Below, piece by piece: positions 25,055 through 54,839 of a stretch of DNA of 64,000 bases. The DNA is from Strigops habroptila. Taxonomy: Eukaryota > Chordata > Aves > Psittaciformes > Psittacidae. How positions within the stretch are numbered: position 1 is the first letter of the stretch; every line of letters starts with the position of its first letter. The notes under the pieces are model-generated. The model was given only the letters and a program-made list of their open reading frames with translations, ran no database searches and was not told where the DNA came from. The position numbers were made by a program, and so were the translations under genes. The stretch is from the NCBI RefSeq assembly GCF_004027225.2, contig NC_044278.2, forward strand, positions 96,154,743 to 96,218,742, read 5' to 3'.

Positions 25055-28000
25055 GATGACAAGAAAGCAGATGTGCAAATTTTGTAACTTTGGTGCAGCA
25101 CATCTCCCTGTGTGCTCTACATGCATGTGGCGGGGACATCTCCATGAGTCACAGGTTCTGGCAGATGAAGGAGCATGTTGTGAAGTCACTCACACACCAA
25201 GAAAGGAGTTAAGTGCTGCTCTGCTGTCCTGGGGAAACGGGAGCTATCGGCAGGGCAAGTCATCAGATCTGGACAAGTGCCACCACAGTATGTGAGGTCT
25301 TACCTGCTAGGAGGAGAGATACTTGAGCAGTCTGGACTTTGTCTGGGGGACTAAGTTTAAATGCTGGCACCCTGAGCCTCTTTACAATGTGACTGTTTAA
25401 TGTCTTTCCCCTTTAAGCTATCACAGTGCACAATACTGAGGATTTTAAATTATTGACTGATAAGTATTTGGAATTCTTGAGGATCACGAAGACCAAGGCA
25501 AATGAATCAATCACAAATGATGATTTTTGGCACTGTGACAACTGATGTTTCTTTTTTCCCCTAAACAAACTATGAATATTTTTTGTCTTCTTGAAATGCT
25601 GAAGTAAAAGAAGAGTCTTATTTCCAAGGAACTGCAGTATTAAATGTCACCGTATTTGATAAGAGCACTTACAGACAGATGTAGCTGTTCTATCTCTAAA
25701 GGAAAGAAAACATTGAAAACCAACAATTTTGTAATTTCATGATTCATTCATTTATCAGCTGGTCCTTTGACACTTTTTCTTAATTAACAGAGTTGTTACG
25801 AGACAAAGCAGCAACAGAGACACATTAAGCAAGGAGAAACAAATCCTTTGAGAAATAAATGGTTTACATTTAATTACAACAGTCATGCAGTGAGCATATG
25901 TGCTATGCCACATCTCAAGCAGAATCAGCACATCATTGTGTCCTTGAAGAAGTGACCTTCAGAAAGAGCAATTAGCTTTGTAACACTTTTTCTTCAACAG
26001 TTTAATTTTGTCTTCTTCAAGAACACAGATGTGCAATTTTCAAACATACAACCTCAGGGGCTGGGAATATCAGTGCTGAGGGTCCTATCTTGAAAGGTAT
26101 CTCAGGACAAAAGTGCACAGAGAACAACTTCAGGTGAGAAACCAGCAGCCACCCCTTAGTGAATGGCACATGCCTTCTGCATGGCTTCACACAAGACCCT
26201 CAACCATGTGATGCCCCAGTTTTCGCAGAGAAAAATTGAGAATAACAATGTGCTACCAAACCTAGGTCTAATGTAGTGCTGCTTACTACAGAGAAACCTA
26301 AACCAAACAATTTTATTTTGCTAGGTGCTTATTCCCGCAGGCTTCAGTTCAAAGGAGGAAGAGGCAGTGCATCTTTTCTGTAAGAGCTGGGCCTGCTTCA
26401 GAGCCCTGAAAGCTCAGCTTGGAGCTAGCTGCTTTCTTCTGCCAGACTCCAGCTGTGTCAGAAGGAGCTCACAGCTGTATATGAAGCAGGCTGCACACTG
26501 ATACAAGAGAGGGCAGCTTCCCAAAATTGCTGCCACTCTGGGAATTATTTTAACTCTCTTGATCTCCAAGAACTGCTATGGCTCAGAGAGGAATGCTTCA
26601 GAGTTAAGGGGAAAAAGAAGAAGAATGAGCATAGAAAGCAAACAAACTACTCTGGAAACCATCATTTGTTCATGCGAATATGTGGTTGCCTACTTCTATG
26701 GCCTGAGCTGGCTTTTGGCTCTCCTGTTTGGAGCAGTCTGAACAAAAGGAGTGAAACATGTTGTACTCAGAGGATTGGAGGTGCCCCGGTCACTATGGTA
26801 TCTGAAGAAAATCTTTCGTAGCTCCTTGGTGAATTAGCCTAACATTAACCACTTCAGGATCAGCAAGTTACTTTTCAGGATCCCATTTCTGGGAGATTCT
26901 TTAATACCTGGGAGAGCATAAATGCTGCTGCCATGGGTGAGACCTGGATGCCACAGCCTGAGAGAGCTGCCCGAGTGCCTGGGTTGCGATAGGGTTGTGG
27001 GGGGTGGGCCTCGGGATCAGCCAGCAGACAGCACTGGGCCATCACAGGGGAGGGAAACGGGTGGCACAGGGACAGCTGCTGGCAGGGGAATCAGTTGGAT
27101 GATTTTCTGAGCTCTGCCCTGAAAAGTAAATAAATCTGCTTTGCCTCCTAGTGAGAAAAGTCCCTGGCTTATTCTTAGCAGCTAGATCTCTCTCCAGGAC
27201 AGCAGAGAGAGATGGGAGACCTCCTTCCACCCTCAATACTCCATTGTGAGAGAAAGGACAATCTGGCCTCAGCTGCTGCATCTCCTTGTTCAGGAACCAA
27301 ATGCCAGGTCCAAGTCTGAGTTGGTGGAGACCTGCTCAGGCCTGTGAAGGATGTGTGCTAGGGCATCTTCCTTGTTGGAAAAACAGAAAAAAAATGTCCT
27401 GCTATAGATGCATGCATTTCTGTAGAAGACTGCCAGCAGGAAAATAATGGTGTATAACCGGGGGGAACATGTTCACGCAAAATGGTCCATTTCTGAGCCA
27501 ATTCAGCCAGACCACATTAAACTGGACACCAGCAGTTCATGAAACCCATCTGCTCTACTGTATATCGACCCCTTAATGCTCTCTTGTGCACCTTGACTAA
27601 CTTCAATTACCAGATCCTGGTGCCATTGTGGATGTATTTATCGATTGACCTTCGGACGTCCTGCTTTCCCCTTGCTCTTATCCTCACTGCTGTAAACTAA
27701 CCTTGCATTTTCCTCAGCATTTTCCCTTCATCTCTGTGCATAGCTGTCCATCCAGGTCTTCTCAGCTGTCCCTCATAGCAGTCACAAAGATGCAATGAGC
27801 CCGTAGCCTGGACTGCTAGGTAAGAATACTTGACATAGCAGTTACCCTACAGAAATAGTAAGCTAAAGGCTTTGCCTTTTCTGGTGCAAGACACTGTGGG
27901 TTACGATTGATCCTGCATCAAGGAAGAAGGGGAAGAGCAGGAGTCTGGTCTCACGGAGGCTGTTTTAGGCTTTTGGGTTGCACCAGGACACCTTGACCAC

Positions 28001-29770
28001 AGCAGCCTGAGAGCTTTGCTGTGGCCTCTGTGCTTCTCACAGGTCTCCGTTGCTCCTCCTCATCACACACTGGGAGCAGACACAGCCCTCTCCTTCCCGG
28101 CACTCTGCCTGCAGTGCTGCAGTGGTGCAAGGCTCTCACAGCTGCTTCTCCCCACCACCAGTGTAAGACTCTTCTTGTACCCACTTTGCTCACTTTCCTG
28201 CATGTTGCTTTTGCTTTATGGGCTACCATGAGGCTGGGGAAGAGCTTCAATGTTTTGCTTTCCCTGTCACATGAGGAGGGCAGAGCTCAGCTGCCCAGTA
28301 ACGAAGATATGAGCCACAGTGTGTAGCATGCAAGTGAAGACACACATGCTCACACCTCCTTGATGCTCCATCAAACACGGTGCTTCTACACAGGAAAGAA
28401 AAAGAGAGAGAACTTGTATTCACAAAGTTGTGTTCCTTTGCACCTGAAAATAGGAAACTGATCTCTTTGGATTTTCATGGTTTTCACCTTCTGCCCTGTT
28501 GCAGTGCCACGCTGACAAATTCTATCATCTATAAAAAGGAAATCACAGTAGAAAGCCACTAGGAAGAGGCCTTCTGATCCGTGCGTTCCATTTTCCTTAC
28601 AACTCCACCTTTGTACGGCGGTCTCCCCACTCTGTATTTCAAGCCCTATCTGCCTGTAGCTCACCCGCAACACAGAGCACTAGACCTTCCTCGGTGAAGC
28701 ACATGCACCGGCAGATAATCCCGATCAGTTTACCTCTGTGTACCTGGCAGCACACTACTGTGCAGAGACCAAATATCAGAAGAGTTTGTGGTTAATTAGG
28801 ATCAGATTAATCCCTGCTGACTGCCTGTCTCTGTGTAAAAAGGGCACTAGGGGTTAGAAAGTATTAAGTACCTTAAACATCTACTTGCATAATGTAAAAA
28901 CCTATGAAGATCCAGATCTTTCGTGCTTGAAAGTCTTGATGTGAAATTATTTAGCCCTACAGCCATTTAAACATGCTTCTTATCCTACCAAAGCAAGAAA
29001 ATCCATTAAAAAGTTTCCAGGAGGAAATGTAACAAATATTTGGCTACGGAAAATAATAAACCAGCAGCACAATGGAGACAAGATATTTACAAAAAATGGC
29101 CTTAGAGATTCGGAATATTATTTCCAACTTCTAAGAATTTAGTTCAGCATATGAAGTATAAATTTTATAACTGCAATAAAGTTTTTTTTCTAGGATATAG
29201 TTGTACCTAGTTTTCCATTTTATTAGTTCCTATTTATCATAAAAATACAACATATAATAATTAGATAGCCTCATCTATGGCACTCCCCAAGGAGCCCAGG
29301 GGGCTACACAGAAAAGATACATTTCCTTGCTCTTCTTATATGTTCAAATTATTTAACACATTTCCGACACTAAAATGTATTTTGCTGAGATGTTTAGATA
29401 ACTCTAAGCATATAAGTGGTTATTTGACATGTCAAAAGATGAAGAACTTCTGTGCTTTTCTCTTAATTTTAAGTGTAATAGTATTTTTAAATGAAAAAGG
29501 ATCCTGATTAAAAAAGCTGAGCTTCATATAAATGGAGGTAATAGTAGAAAGACTATTAGAGGCAAAACAGACTAATAAAGGATCTACAGACCTGTGAGAA
29601 AATGCCAAATTTACAGACATCTTCATGTCTGCTTCACATTTCTTTCTTATTTTTTTGTTACTGGCACATTTGTATAAATATTAGGGGCATTTACTTCATA
29701 ACAGGATATTAGCTCCTTTTGAGGTCATCTGTTCTTGTGACATTCCTCATTCACAGTCATAAGCTTCTCA

Positions 29771-29816
29771 TGGTGACATCATCTTAGTGGCCACAGCCAT
29801 ACCTGTGATGTCACCA
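29771..29816. repeat. Inverted repeat with CRE-like half sites
   Basis: TGGTGACATCA (29771-29781) and TGATGTCACCA (29806-29816) are exact reverse complements separated by 24 bp, and the spacer holds the palindrome GTGGCCAC. Each arm contains TGACATCA or its complement, one base from the CRE/ATF site TGACGTCA. Confidence 0.85.
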
Positions 29817-31382
29817 GAAGGGATTATAACCTGAAGTGGGGAGTAAGCTGCAAGAGCAGATCAGCTCCTAAAGAATAAAGGTTTTATTTTGCCCTGCTAG
29901 CAGGAGGAGAAGGAAGCACCCACCCTCCCTTTCTCCTCCACCTGCCCTGGCACAGCTAAGGACCCTTGCTGCTGCCCAAAAATCCACCAAGGTTTTACCA
30001 TGAGTTCTGGTGGAGACAGCTGGTGAGGGATCTGTATCGGGCCCTTCAGAGCTGGGACCCCCACCTGCCCTGTTGCTCTTTGATGCTGCTGTGCCAGGAT
30101 TGGGATGGCACAAATACAGGAATCTGCTTAGGAAAAAGGAAGCCAATATTGTCAGGAGAAATGCTCAAGATACAGGGACATCTGTGAGCTACATCTGAAC
30201 TTTCCCACATCTGTTAGTGTGTGGGGCACTTTGGTGAAGAAGCATCAAATGCCAGGTGGGAAACTCCTGCAGGGAGGAAGATTGGGGCTGGCTGGGTAGG
30301 AGGGCTTGTAAACAACTTTGGTGCACTGAAGTAGGTGCATGAGAAACTGTGTGCAACGCTTACAGATATAAACAACCTTGCTTCTCTGCCCAGCTCAGGG
30401 GCACATCACAAGCTGGGGTAAGAAGGTAGGGCAATCTGCAGTGATCACAGGGAGATATACATGAAAGCCACAATAGGACTCACTGTAGATGTGCAATTCC
30501 TGCTGTGTGGGCCCAGCAGCCCAAGGTCGGTCAAATGTTGCTCACTTGGGTTCAAATGGTATTCTGTCCTGATCCCCAGGCTGAAAGGAGGGTGTCCTCT
30601 GTGGGATAACCGGCAGGATATAAAAGCTGTGGCTCAGTACTAAGCCAGTTTGGCAATGTGGCTTTCAGTGTGGGTCCACTTGGTCGATTCAGGCCACAGG
30701 AGAGGTTAAAATGCAGCTGATAAACTGTCCTGTGCAGACCTGCGCTGTAAATAACATTCTTACACATGATTCACTCTGTAAGTTCCCATTCGATCTCATC
30801 TCTCTCCCCTACTCAACTAAATCCCTCTTTCTGAAAACTAGGCTTCTTATGGGAAGTCAGCTCTGCAATTTCATAAGCATTTTCATGCTTTCGCCTTCTG
30901 TTTGGTTCCCTGTCATTTCAGCCAGATCAGTAGCAGAAATTGCAGTTGGCAACATGCCCACAAGAGGACCTCTTCCCATGGCATTTACTTGGCATCATTT
31001 ATTTGGCACTGTAGGAGACTGTGATAGTCAGTTACATAAGCATTCAGGGGGTATCTGCATTAAAATCAGCTTTTAACATACTTTACATTCCCTTGTCAAC
31101 AGTAAGTGTATTTTAATTGTCAGTTCATGTAGTCATCTGGGAGGAAAATGCGCTGCCACAGTGCTGTTCCCCTCTCCCACTTTTGGCTCAGTGGCAGTTC
31201 TTGTCTGGCTGCGAATTTCCACCAGGCCCCATGCAGGGTACTGATTCTCTCCCAGAAGCATTTTAAATCTGCAGATACCAAAGGCTGACTTCTGAGGGCA
31301 GAGGTGGGATTTCACAGACCAGAAGGTCAACTTTGAACGTGCTGATTCAGCACCGCTGAGATACTGCTGGCAGCAAAGTAGC

Positions 31383-31411
31383 TGATCTGTGACAGCAGCC
31401 GTCACAGATCA
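31383..31411. repeat. Perfect hairpin, 11-bp arms, 7-bp loop
   Basis: TGATCTGTGAC (31383-31393), loop AGCAGCC, GTCACAGATCA (31401-31411). The arms are exactly complementary. Confidence 0.9.
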
Positions 31412-34400
31412 TCTGTGCACTGAGGAAGGCTCTTATCATACATTCAGAGTCCACAGGGAAGAGGCTTTACTGCTAAGATCTTCATACAGCACTGCAGGAA
31501 ATATATACACAGCTGAGATTATCTCTTTGGAGCTCATGCATCATTTTCCCCGGAGTTTCTTAAGCCATCTTCCCCTATGAGACATGTATAGGAGAACTAC
31601 TTGGATTACAATAAGGATGTATAAAATCTTTCTCTCTACTCAATAAGCTTCTTTTCTTTTTAAGGTCAAAGCTTCATCAACCTGAAAAAAGAAGTGATCT
31701 TGTTCTTGTGGTTTCTCAGCCCTTTTGAATTCTGTCTATTGAAAACCATATAACAAGAACAGTCACCATCAGTTAGATGGCTGACCTGGTTTGGACTCTT
31801 ATTCAGCCTACACTTCTTCAGGTGGAGATATGTCACTTCACCGGTGTTATGATGTTAACCTCATTCAGTGAAAGAGGAACTCATGTTTGCTTTGCTTTGC
31901 TTTCCACCAGAGAATGGCACCATTCTGCCCACTGCAGAAGACATCACACAGCACATTAGAAATACCTATCCTGCAACTTGAAAAAGGAGTTGACTGATAG
32001 CTCACACCTATTGCTAACTTACTTCCTGGCTAAGTTTGGGGTTGCTCCCACTACCTGCCTCCAAAACTACCCCTGGGTAGAATTCAGGCCTCATTTATTC
32101 CAGGACTCATTCAAAAAGCCTTCATTGCAGAGCCTGGCCCAAGCCTGTGTCCCACACAGTCCTCCAATGCCAGCCTATCAGCCCAGGCATTTTTGAGGGT
32201 GCCCATGTGCCCTTGGGCATCTCATAGGGCAGGAAACATGGATACCAGTGTGATGCTGTAAAATCGTGGCTCCATTAATTCCAATTGCAGTATTAGAGAC
32301 AGAGGAAAATGAACCCACAAAAATGTTATACTCATGGTTTAGAGCCAAAGGGGCTGAAGGGAATGGAGAGTCAAGTGCTGCACAGTTTGGTCACAGCCAG
32401 CCTCTGCTACCTCTCTTGCAGCCATGGGCAGGGAGGCTGCCTCCAGCTGCCAAAAAGCCTTTATTGCTGCTAACAGCACTTATTTCTACCTGGAGCTGAG
32501 CAGGAGGGTGAGAGGGAGGAGGTCTGGGGGCTCCTGCAGGATGAAGCTCCACTGTGGGACTCTGTGGGACACTGTGTGTCCTCCCCAGCAGGTCCTGGCT
32601 GGCCAGGCTCTTGCACCAAGCTCATCTGTCCAGCAAGGCCATGCCCTGTGGAGGAGTGTGTTGCCACACCAGCATGTGGAGTTTGATCTGAGATGCCATC
32701 ACAGGGTCAACTGGCTGCTTTATCCTTTAACAAAGCCCTACAGAAATGATTGACTTCACTGGACTTCTTTGGAGGTGATCCTCTACAGTGGTCACCCTTT
32801 GAAGAGCCAGATTTTGTACTCACGCCCCAGAGGGAGGCAGAGGCAGTGCTGGTTTTTGCATGGCATGTGGATAGCAGTAAGCAAATTCACTTGAAATTAC
32901 TCCCTTGGGTGTTGCAGGGCTCTGCAGCCAACTGCCTCTTTGTGAAATAAACTCTGTATGAAATGATGATGCAAAGTTTTCTTATCCTGAAATTCAGCAG
33001 AACCACCTTCTTCACTGAGCAAATGTGTTGGCATCTTGCAGTGTGGGCTTTCTTGTGGAGGAGAGATGTAAGCAGGAAGGAAGCTGGCTTGGATTCAATT
33101 TGATTTCCCCAAGGTTACATATGTTAAAGAGAGAAAGCACACAGAAAACAGTAGATGCAGATAGAAGGTTAAATTCTGTTCTCATTTATGAAGGGATAAA
33201 TGTACTGTAATCCTACTGATAACAGGGTTGTGCTGGATTGAAATGAAAATTGCTAGGGACAGACCTGACACAGGAAAGCAAACAACAGCATGCTGAAGAG
33301 GAAGACCTGCTTCTCACCTGGTCCTCTCATCCTTCTCTCTTCCAGTCTTTCCCTGGGCTAAATTCTGCTCCAGATTGCTCTGTGAAGTCCCTGCAGCAGA
33401 AGCCCAAACTGGCCAGAACCCAAAAGCAGAACTGCTCACCCTTTCCTCTCCACAGCCACGCCAAACCAGGGCTCAGTTTTATTAGAACACAGATTGACGA
33501 ATCAAAGAAAACTCCGGGCTTCCAGTAGAAACATTTTGGGGGGCAAAAGGCTTCCAAAGAAATCTCCCTCTTCCCACAGTGACTGTGAAGGCTGCGCCTT
33601 TCCCTCTGGTTCTTATTTCAGTCCTATGACTGACTAGCTGCTTCCAGGACTGAACAAGTTCCTCACCTTCCTTCCCAGTGCCATCACTTTGGAGACTCAA
33701 CCCTGAGTCTGTTTTCCACCCTGTCCCCTGGAGGAGCTCGTAGTCCCCCAGCAGCTCCCCATTTGCTCTAGGACCCAAGCTGATGTGGTTGGTTTGCATT
33801 CACAGTCCTGTACCTGAAAGTAGAACCTGGCCCATGAAGACCTCGAAGACGAAGTTCTAGAGAACAGCTGTCTCTGAACATCTCGCTTTCTCCCAACTCA
33901 CCTTTCTACTCTTGTGTATATTTCACACCAGACATAGCAGAGTCATGATGGCATCTGCCAGTGCTGAGCAGTTTCAGCAGTCTATCCCCTTCCTCACCAC
34001 AATGGTCACACAGGAGAACATCAAGGGCCCATGCAGTAATAGCACTGGCACACCACAGGCACAGGCAGGACCTAATCCATCAGTGAAAGCAGTCACCACC
34101 TACTGCTTCTCTCCAACACTTTCCACCAGTTTTGCTCCCTCTCTGGGGATTTGCTCAGACATCAGGAAGATCTTTGCTGTTTTCCTTCCCAAAGAGTGGT
34201 GGTTTTCTGTGCTCAGTGAGGGCACAGACAGGTTGGACTCCCTCACAAGCTTTCAGATCTTCTCCTTTAGATGCCCAGAGGAGCTCCATGGAGACACAAC
34301 AGTCCATGCTTCAGTCTCCTACTCACACACCCCTTTGCTGTATTTCCTCCAGACATCCTCAGTTTGTGCCTTCCCTCGCTTCCCTTACAGGCAGTCTATA

Positions 34401-35391
34401 AGTTATCTCGATGTCAAGAAGCATTTCTCAATATACAGCTGCTACCTCTGCCCCTTTCTGTCTTTAAAGAGTTGCCTCAGGGACCAATAAATTGCATTCC
34501 TTTTTAAATGCATTTTCAGTGTCTTAAAATGATTGCCAGCAAATTTATCAGTACTTTCCTCATTACCTTGTGGTGCATAGCCAGATTAAAAGCAAAAAAG
34601 GTTGTGATGCCTAAACTAGGACACAGGCAAATAGAGACAGCAGCCCAATCCTAACACTTTGGTAGGTCCAGGACACCTCTATTTCTGAGAGGAAATTTCT
34701 GTAATTGACCTATTCAGGTTGCAGCCCCCTTAAACTACCCTCGCTTGGACATCTCAGCTCACTTGGTAAGCTCTGTTTTCAGACTCACTCCACTCCTCGA
34801 ATACCCAGTTCGTGACTTTGGATCTCAGCTTGGGGAAGAGAAACTTAAAAATCTGACCTTGATTATGATAAATGTTCACATCCTTCCCCCAGTATTTTAT
34901 CACTTGTCTTTTAGCCACAGATATTTTCACTGACCCTTCTTTCTTACTCTACTGCCCGTTATCTTTCTAATAATTTACTAATGGATTTTCTTTTCTATTC
35001 ATATACATAAAGCACATTTCTTATTCCCCATGCATGCTTTGAACAGCATTGATTCATTTTGAGTTTTCTTAAGTGCTCTCTCCTTGCCCACAAACACTGT
35101 TTTTGCTTCTCAGATTCCTCCACAGCTTTCCTTTCCTAAACCAGATGCAGAGAGGGAGAGTTTGAAACAAACACCCCAACTTTTAAGTCCCCTCTGTGGT
35201 GAGACATGATCCAGAATGGCTTTTTCCCCTTTCCAACAGAAATTATGCTGTCCTACCACAGTTAAACTGGGTCCAATTTTCAACTACATCTTCCATAAAT
35301 ACTTACCCCAAACCTGAATAGCAGCATTTTTGCCCAGTGGGAATTGAATGTCGATTTTTGACAGTAATGCCTAAATCCTTCAGGGACTCCC

Positions 35392-35834
35392 CTATCTTTC
35401 TTCCAAATCTTCATAAATCCACAGGAGAGTATCAAGCAGAGCACAGAGGAAATGTCTTATCAGGTCTGGAGCCTCTGGGACCATCACATCAAATCCAACT
35501 GTACAGTCCCCACTAGTGACCAGAGTTAATTTACTTATTGACAGCTCAGAGCCCTTCAAGAAATCACTTGGTAGCATCCGTTTCAATCCTTCTGAATACA
35601 CCTTCAGTCCAGTGGATACTGTTAGTGATAACTTCAGCAGAGAGATAGTCACTCAGCAAAACTCTTAAGCCCAAAGGCAATATTCAGTGTGAGGATACTG
35701 TCATTTAAATCCATGGCAAAAGCTACATCCCTGCCTGTTGCACTAGGCTGGGGCTGGCCAAGTTCTTGCCCTACATCCGCCCTAGCAGGAGTGCGGTCTA
35801 AACCCCAGGATCCTGAGACAGATCCTGGTATCAT
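35392..35834 (-). pseudogene. Possible broken coding relic on the minus strand (SEA-like pattern)
   Basis: Two adjacent minus-strand frames (35834-35649, then 35652-35392) meet at a frame change near 35650. The first ends SILTLNIAFGLKSFAE; the second contains STGLKVYSEGLKRMLPSDF and ISKLTLVTSGDCTVGFDVMV. Read across the break, the order is strand, helix, then a hydrophobic strand, the layout of SEA-type domains. I do not recognise the gene, the match is by pattern only, and chance is a real alternative. Confidence 0.2.
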
Positions 35835-37817
35835 TGTCTATTCTCTTATCTCCTCAAAACAGTAGAAAGAGAGGAAACGCACAAGCACAGACAAAGGGAG
35901 ACCCATTGCTTCATTCTCATTTGGGCCCTGATTCAATTGTGTGGCTGCTCCTGCCCTGCTAGGGATGAAACAGTAGCACCTAAACACTATTTCTTGATTA
36001 CAATGACCTTTTCCCCCATGTCTTCTTTACCAGTAGCAACAGGAATGTATGCCATAAAGTAGCAAAGTATATATATAATGTCAAACTCTGAGAAAATCAA
36101 TAAGCTGCAGTTTTACACTCATTTTTAAGCTGAAACCCTGCTTGCCTTTGGTGTCATTGTGAAGCTGTGAGGCTGAACCTGTGAATATGATGGCCAGGAT
36201 TTGATCCTGTTTCATTAAGAAAGCCATGAACAGCTGCAACTGCTTTTAAAGTGGTCACAACGACAGCTCTTCTGCTTCTGGTCCGTTCAAAGTGACACGT
36301 TCCTCATTTGATCTCCTTCAAGTGCACTGCTTTGTTGTTTCTTTCCTCCTCGAAACTAAAGAGTGAATGAAAATCTTACTATTTTGGATGGCATTAAAAA
36401 GAAAAAAATAAAAAGGGGGCAAATAAAGACATTTTAATTGCGTGGGATTTCTGAGTAAGGTTTCAAAGTGGGGCAAAAAAATAGCTGTGTGCCTGGTACA
36501 CAGAGAGCCCTTTCTCTTCCCCTTTGTGGCAGAGGAATCAATGGAATTCATATAAAAGAAGGAGGGGGGTGGGAAGAGAGATAGGAGATGTCTTGCTTGG
36601 TACCAGCAGGTCACAAGCCTCATGAGGCTCGAGCAAGGCTTGCAAGGAAGCGGCTGACTGTATCTCCATGTGTACCTTTTTGTTCCTTGCCTTGGATTTG
36701 CTAGTCAGTGGCATGCTGCTTTGCCTGGCTCTCCATGGAGCTTGTAGCCTACAAGAATTTGGACAGAGTGGTACAGACATCGCCAACAGAGACTCTGATC
36801 ACTGACTATGCCTTTAAATGCAGTCTCATGACCTAGTCTTTACTTCACTACCTATTAAAGCAGGAGACAAGACGTACATAGACAGCTTCCATTCAGACAC
36901 CCAGAAGGACAGAGAAAGGCAAGACAATTTAACAGAGCTAACTGTGAGTAAATACAAGGCATTAGAAGTGCTCTCTAGAGCAAAGGGCATGGAGAAAGAT
37001 TTGTAGGAAATCCTGAAGTGAAAGACGGTGCAGTATGTTTTAAAATATACTTGCATACAATATTCAAAATGTGAAATTCTGTAAGGAAAACTATTCTGTC
37101 ATTTTAGCATTAGTCCTTTAAATACAGATTTAAGTGCCTCTTACTAGAACATTGACCAATGCTTGATTTCCCATGAAATTCCGAAGCAGTGATTTTATGC
37201 TGCAAGCACTGGTGCCTTTTGTAAATATAACCTTTTCTTACTGGGATACATTTCATAAAAGGAATAATGGTGGGGGATAGGGTGTGGGGAGGGGGAATTT
37301 GAAGCCAGCCTTTAGCAAACTTGGATCTAAAGCCCAGCCTGGAGCCTCCAGTTAGATACCTGCACCTCACAAGGGATGGCCTTCATTCTGGGAGTGCTGG
37401 ATGTAGCCTCCTTTCTGCTGGGGACAGAAAGGAGCTGTGGGTGTTCAGCAGCATGGAGACTGCAATAAAGTGTCCCATCATCTGTGCAGGTAGCTAGCTT
37501 TTTAACCAAGAAGTTCTGTGTCTCCACACACTGTGATGGCCAAACATCCTACATGGTATAACATTCTGGCAAACTCATTTCTTGTTAGTCGACAGTCATC
37601 AGCATGTCCCTACATGGTTTTTATTTTCTATGACAACGGTTACTGGGTAGACCTGGACAAGTGTTTTAACAATGATCATTACTTTTGCAAGTGATATCTT
37701 AACACTGATGGAAAGAAAAAGTTCCTCTATCAGCTCAACCTATTCATTTTCTAAAGGTATCTGTATTATTAATTGTAGGTATGATTAGCTGGCGCAGAGT
37801 GTTCCCAGCTCGCCTTC

Positions 37818-53723
<15,906 letters not shown>

Positions 53724-54819
53724 TAAACACTAGGCAAATGTACTGTCTTCTGTTCCTCATACGGTGAGCTTTCCTTCAATGAAATTAAAGGCTACATTAT
53801 ATGTATTTATTAAAACACTGGTTTAAACATTACCACTTTTGCAAGAATAAGCAAACTTTATTTCCCTGTCCTAAAGTAAAAAACTTAAGAATAAAATTGA
53901 AATTAAAGCCTGGTCCCAGACTCAGCTGTAATCAGCTGAGACAGTAAGGTAAGCAGCACATAGCAAAATGCTGTGACAAGGAAATCAAGTTCAGAGGCTG
54001 TTTCAAGACTGACAGAAGAGGTAGGAAGCAGAAATACCTATTCAAATCAGTGACCAAATAAATATTATTACCAAAAGAGGTACTACATCTACTACCTTTT
54101 ATTTTACTTTTTAAAGAGAATACAGCACAGAATGGACATTCCTAAAGAACACTGAATGAGGCTAAAAGCATCTAGAAAAATGCTTTTTTTCAGCATCCTG
54201 ACAAAAATCGGGATACACCGAGTGTTTTAATACCAGATTCAGCAACTCATGGCACAAACAACAGAAACCTAGGCCCATAAAGATTTTTGGGTGAAGATTG
54301 CAAACCACTGATTCCCAGGAAAAGCATCAGAGGGGATCTGCTCCCACTGAATCACAGCAAACTTCCCAGAAGTTAAGAGCATCTAGCAGAGATGAAGAAC
54401 GTGGTCAATAAAGTGATACTTTGTGTCCAAGGAGCTGCACCTTCTGGCTATTCCTGCAGTTGTAAGCATGTAAAAACTTCTGACACAGAAAAACTCTGTG
54501 CAGCATTCCTCAAAGGCTACTGACATCTGCTTTACCACATTGTATCCTCATAAAACTGCGGGGTTTATCATTGCTGCAGATGTGCAAACGGGATACCAGT
54601 TTGTTATGCCAAAGTCACCAAAGAGTGAAGTACACAAGGTATCATCCTACCATAGCTGCAGTTCAGGATTAGCTTCCTTTCACTCGCTCTCTGATTACGA
54701 ACAGAATATCCAGTGATACAAAATTGCTCTTCACTCTTTAACACTGATACTAGAATATACAAGCTCTAGACAGGGAGGCCAAAATGAACCATTCCAATAA
54801 AAACTGTACTCAATCCTAC
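53724..54819. other. Intergenic between convergent SERPINE3 and INTS6, including probable 3' UTR of SERPINE3
   Basis: AATAAA occurs at 53722-53727, overlapping the SERPINE3 stop, and again at 53890-53895. The second is the more normal candidate and gives a 3' UTR of about 190 nt. No repeat recognised. Confidence 0.6.
53890..53895 (+). terminator. Candidate SERPINE3 poly(A) signal
   Basis: AATAAA lies 167 nt after the stop codon, on the gene's strand. An earlier hexamer overlaps the stop itself. Confidence 0.45.
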
Positions 54820-54839
54820 ACAAAGATTAAAATAGAGCT

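Larger units (their letters stand above)
25055..37817. other. Intergenic between the solo LTR and SERPINE3 (12.8 kb)
   Basis: It has no recent transposon that I can recognise. It contains two perfect 11-bp hairpins (29771-29816 and 31383-31411) and a possible broken coding relic on the minus strand (35392-35834). The 192-codon frame at 33912-34490 lies in pyrimidine-rich sequence and shows no family resemblance. No promoter of SERPINE3 could be identified; there is no CpG-rich stretch upstream of 37818. Confidence 0.5.

Noticed and set aside
33912-34490. 192-codon open frame, Ser/Thr-rich
   Set aside because: Lies in pyrimidine-rich sequence with few stops; no signal peptide, splice logic or family match supports a gene.
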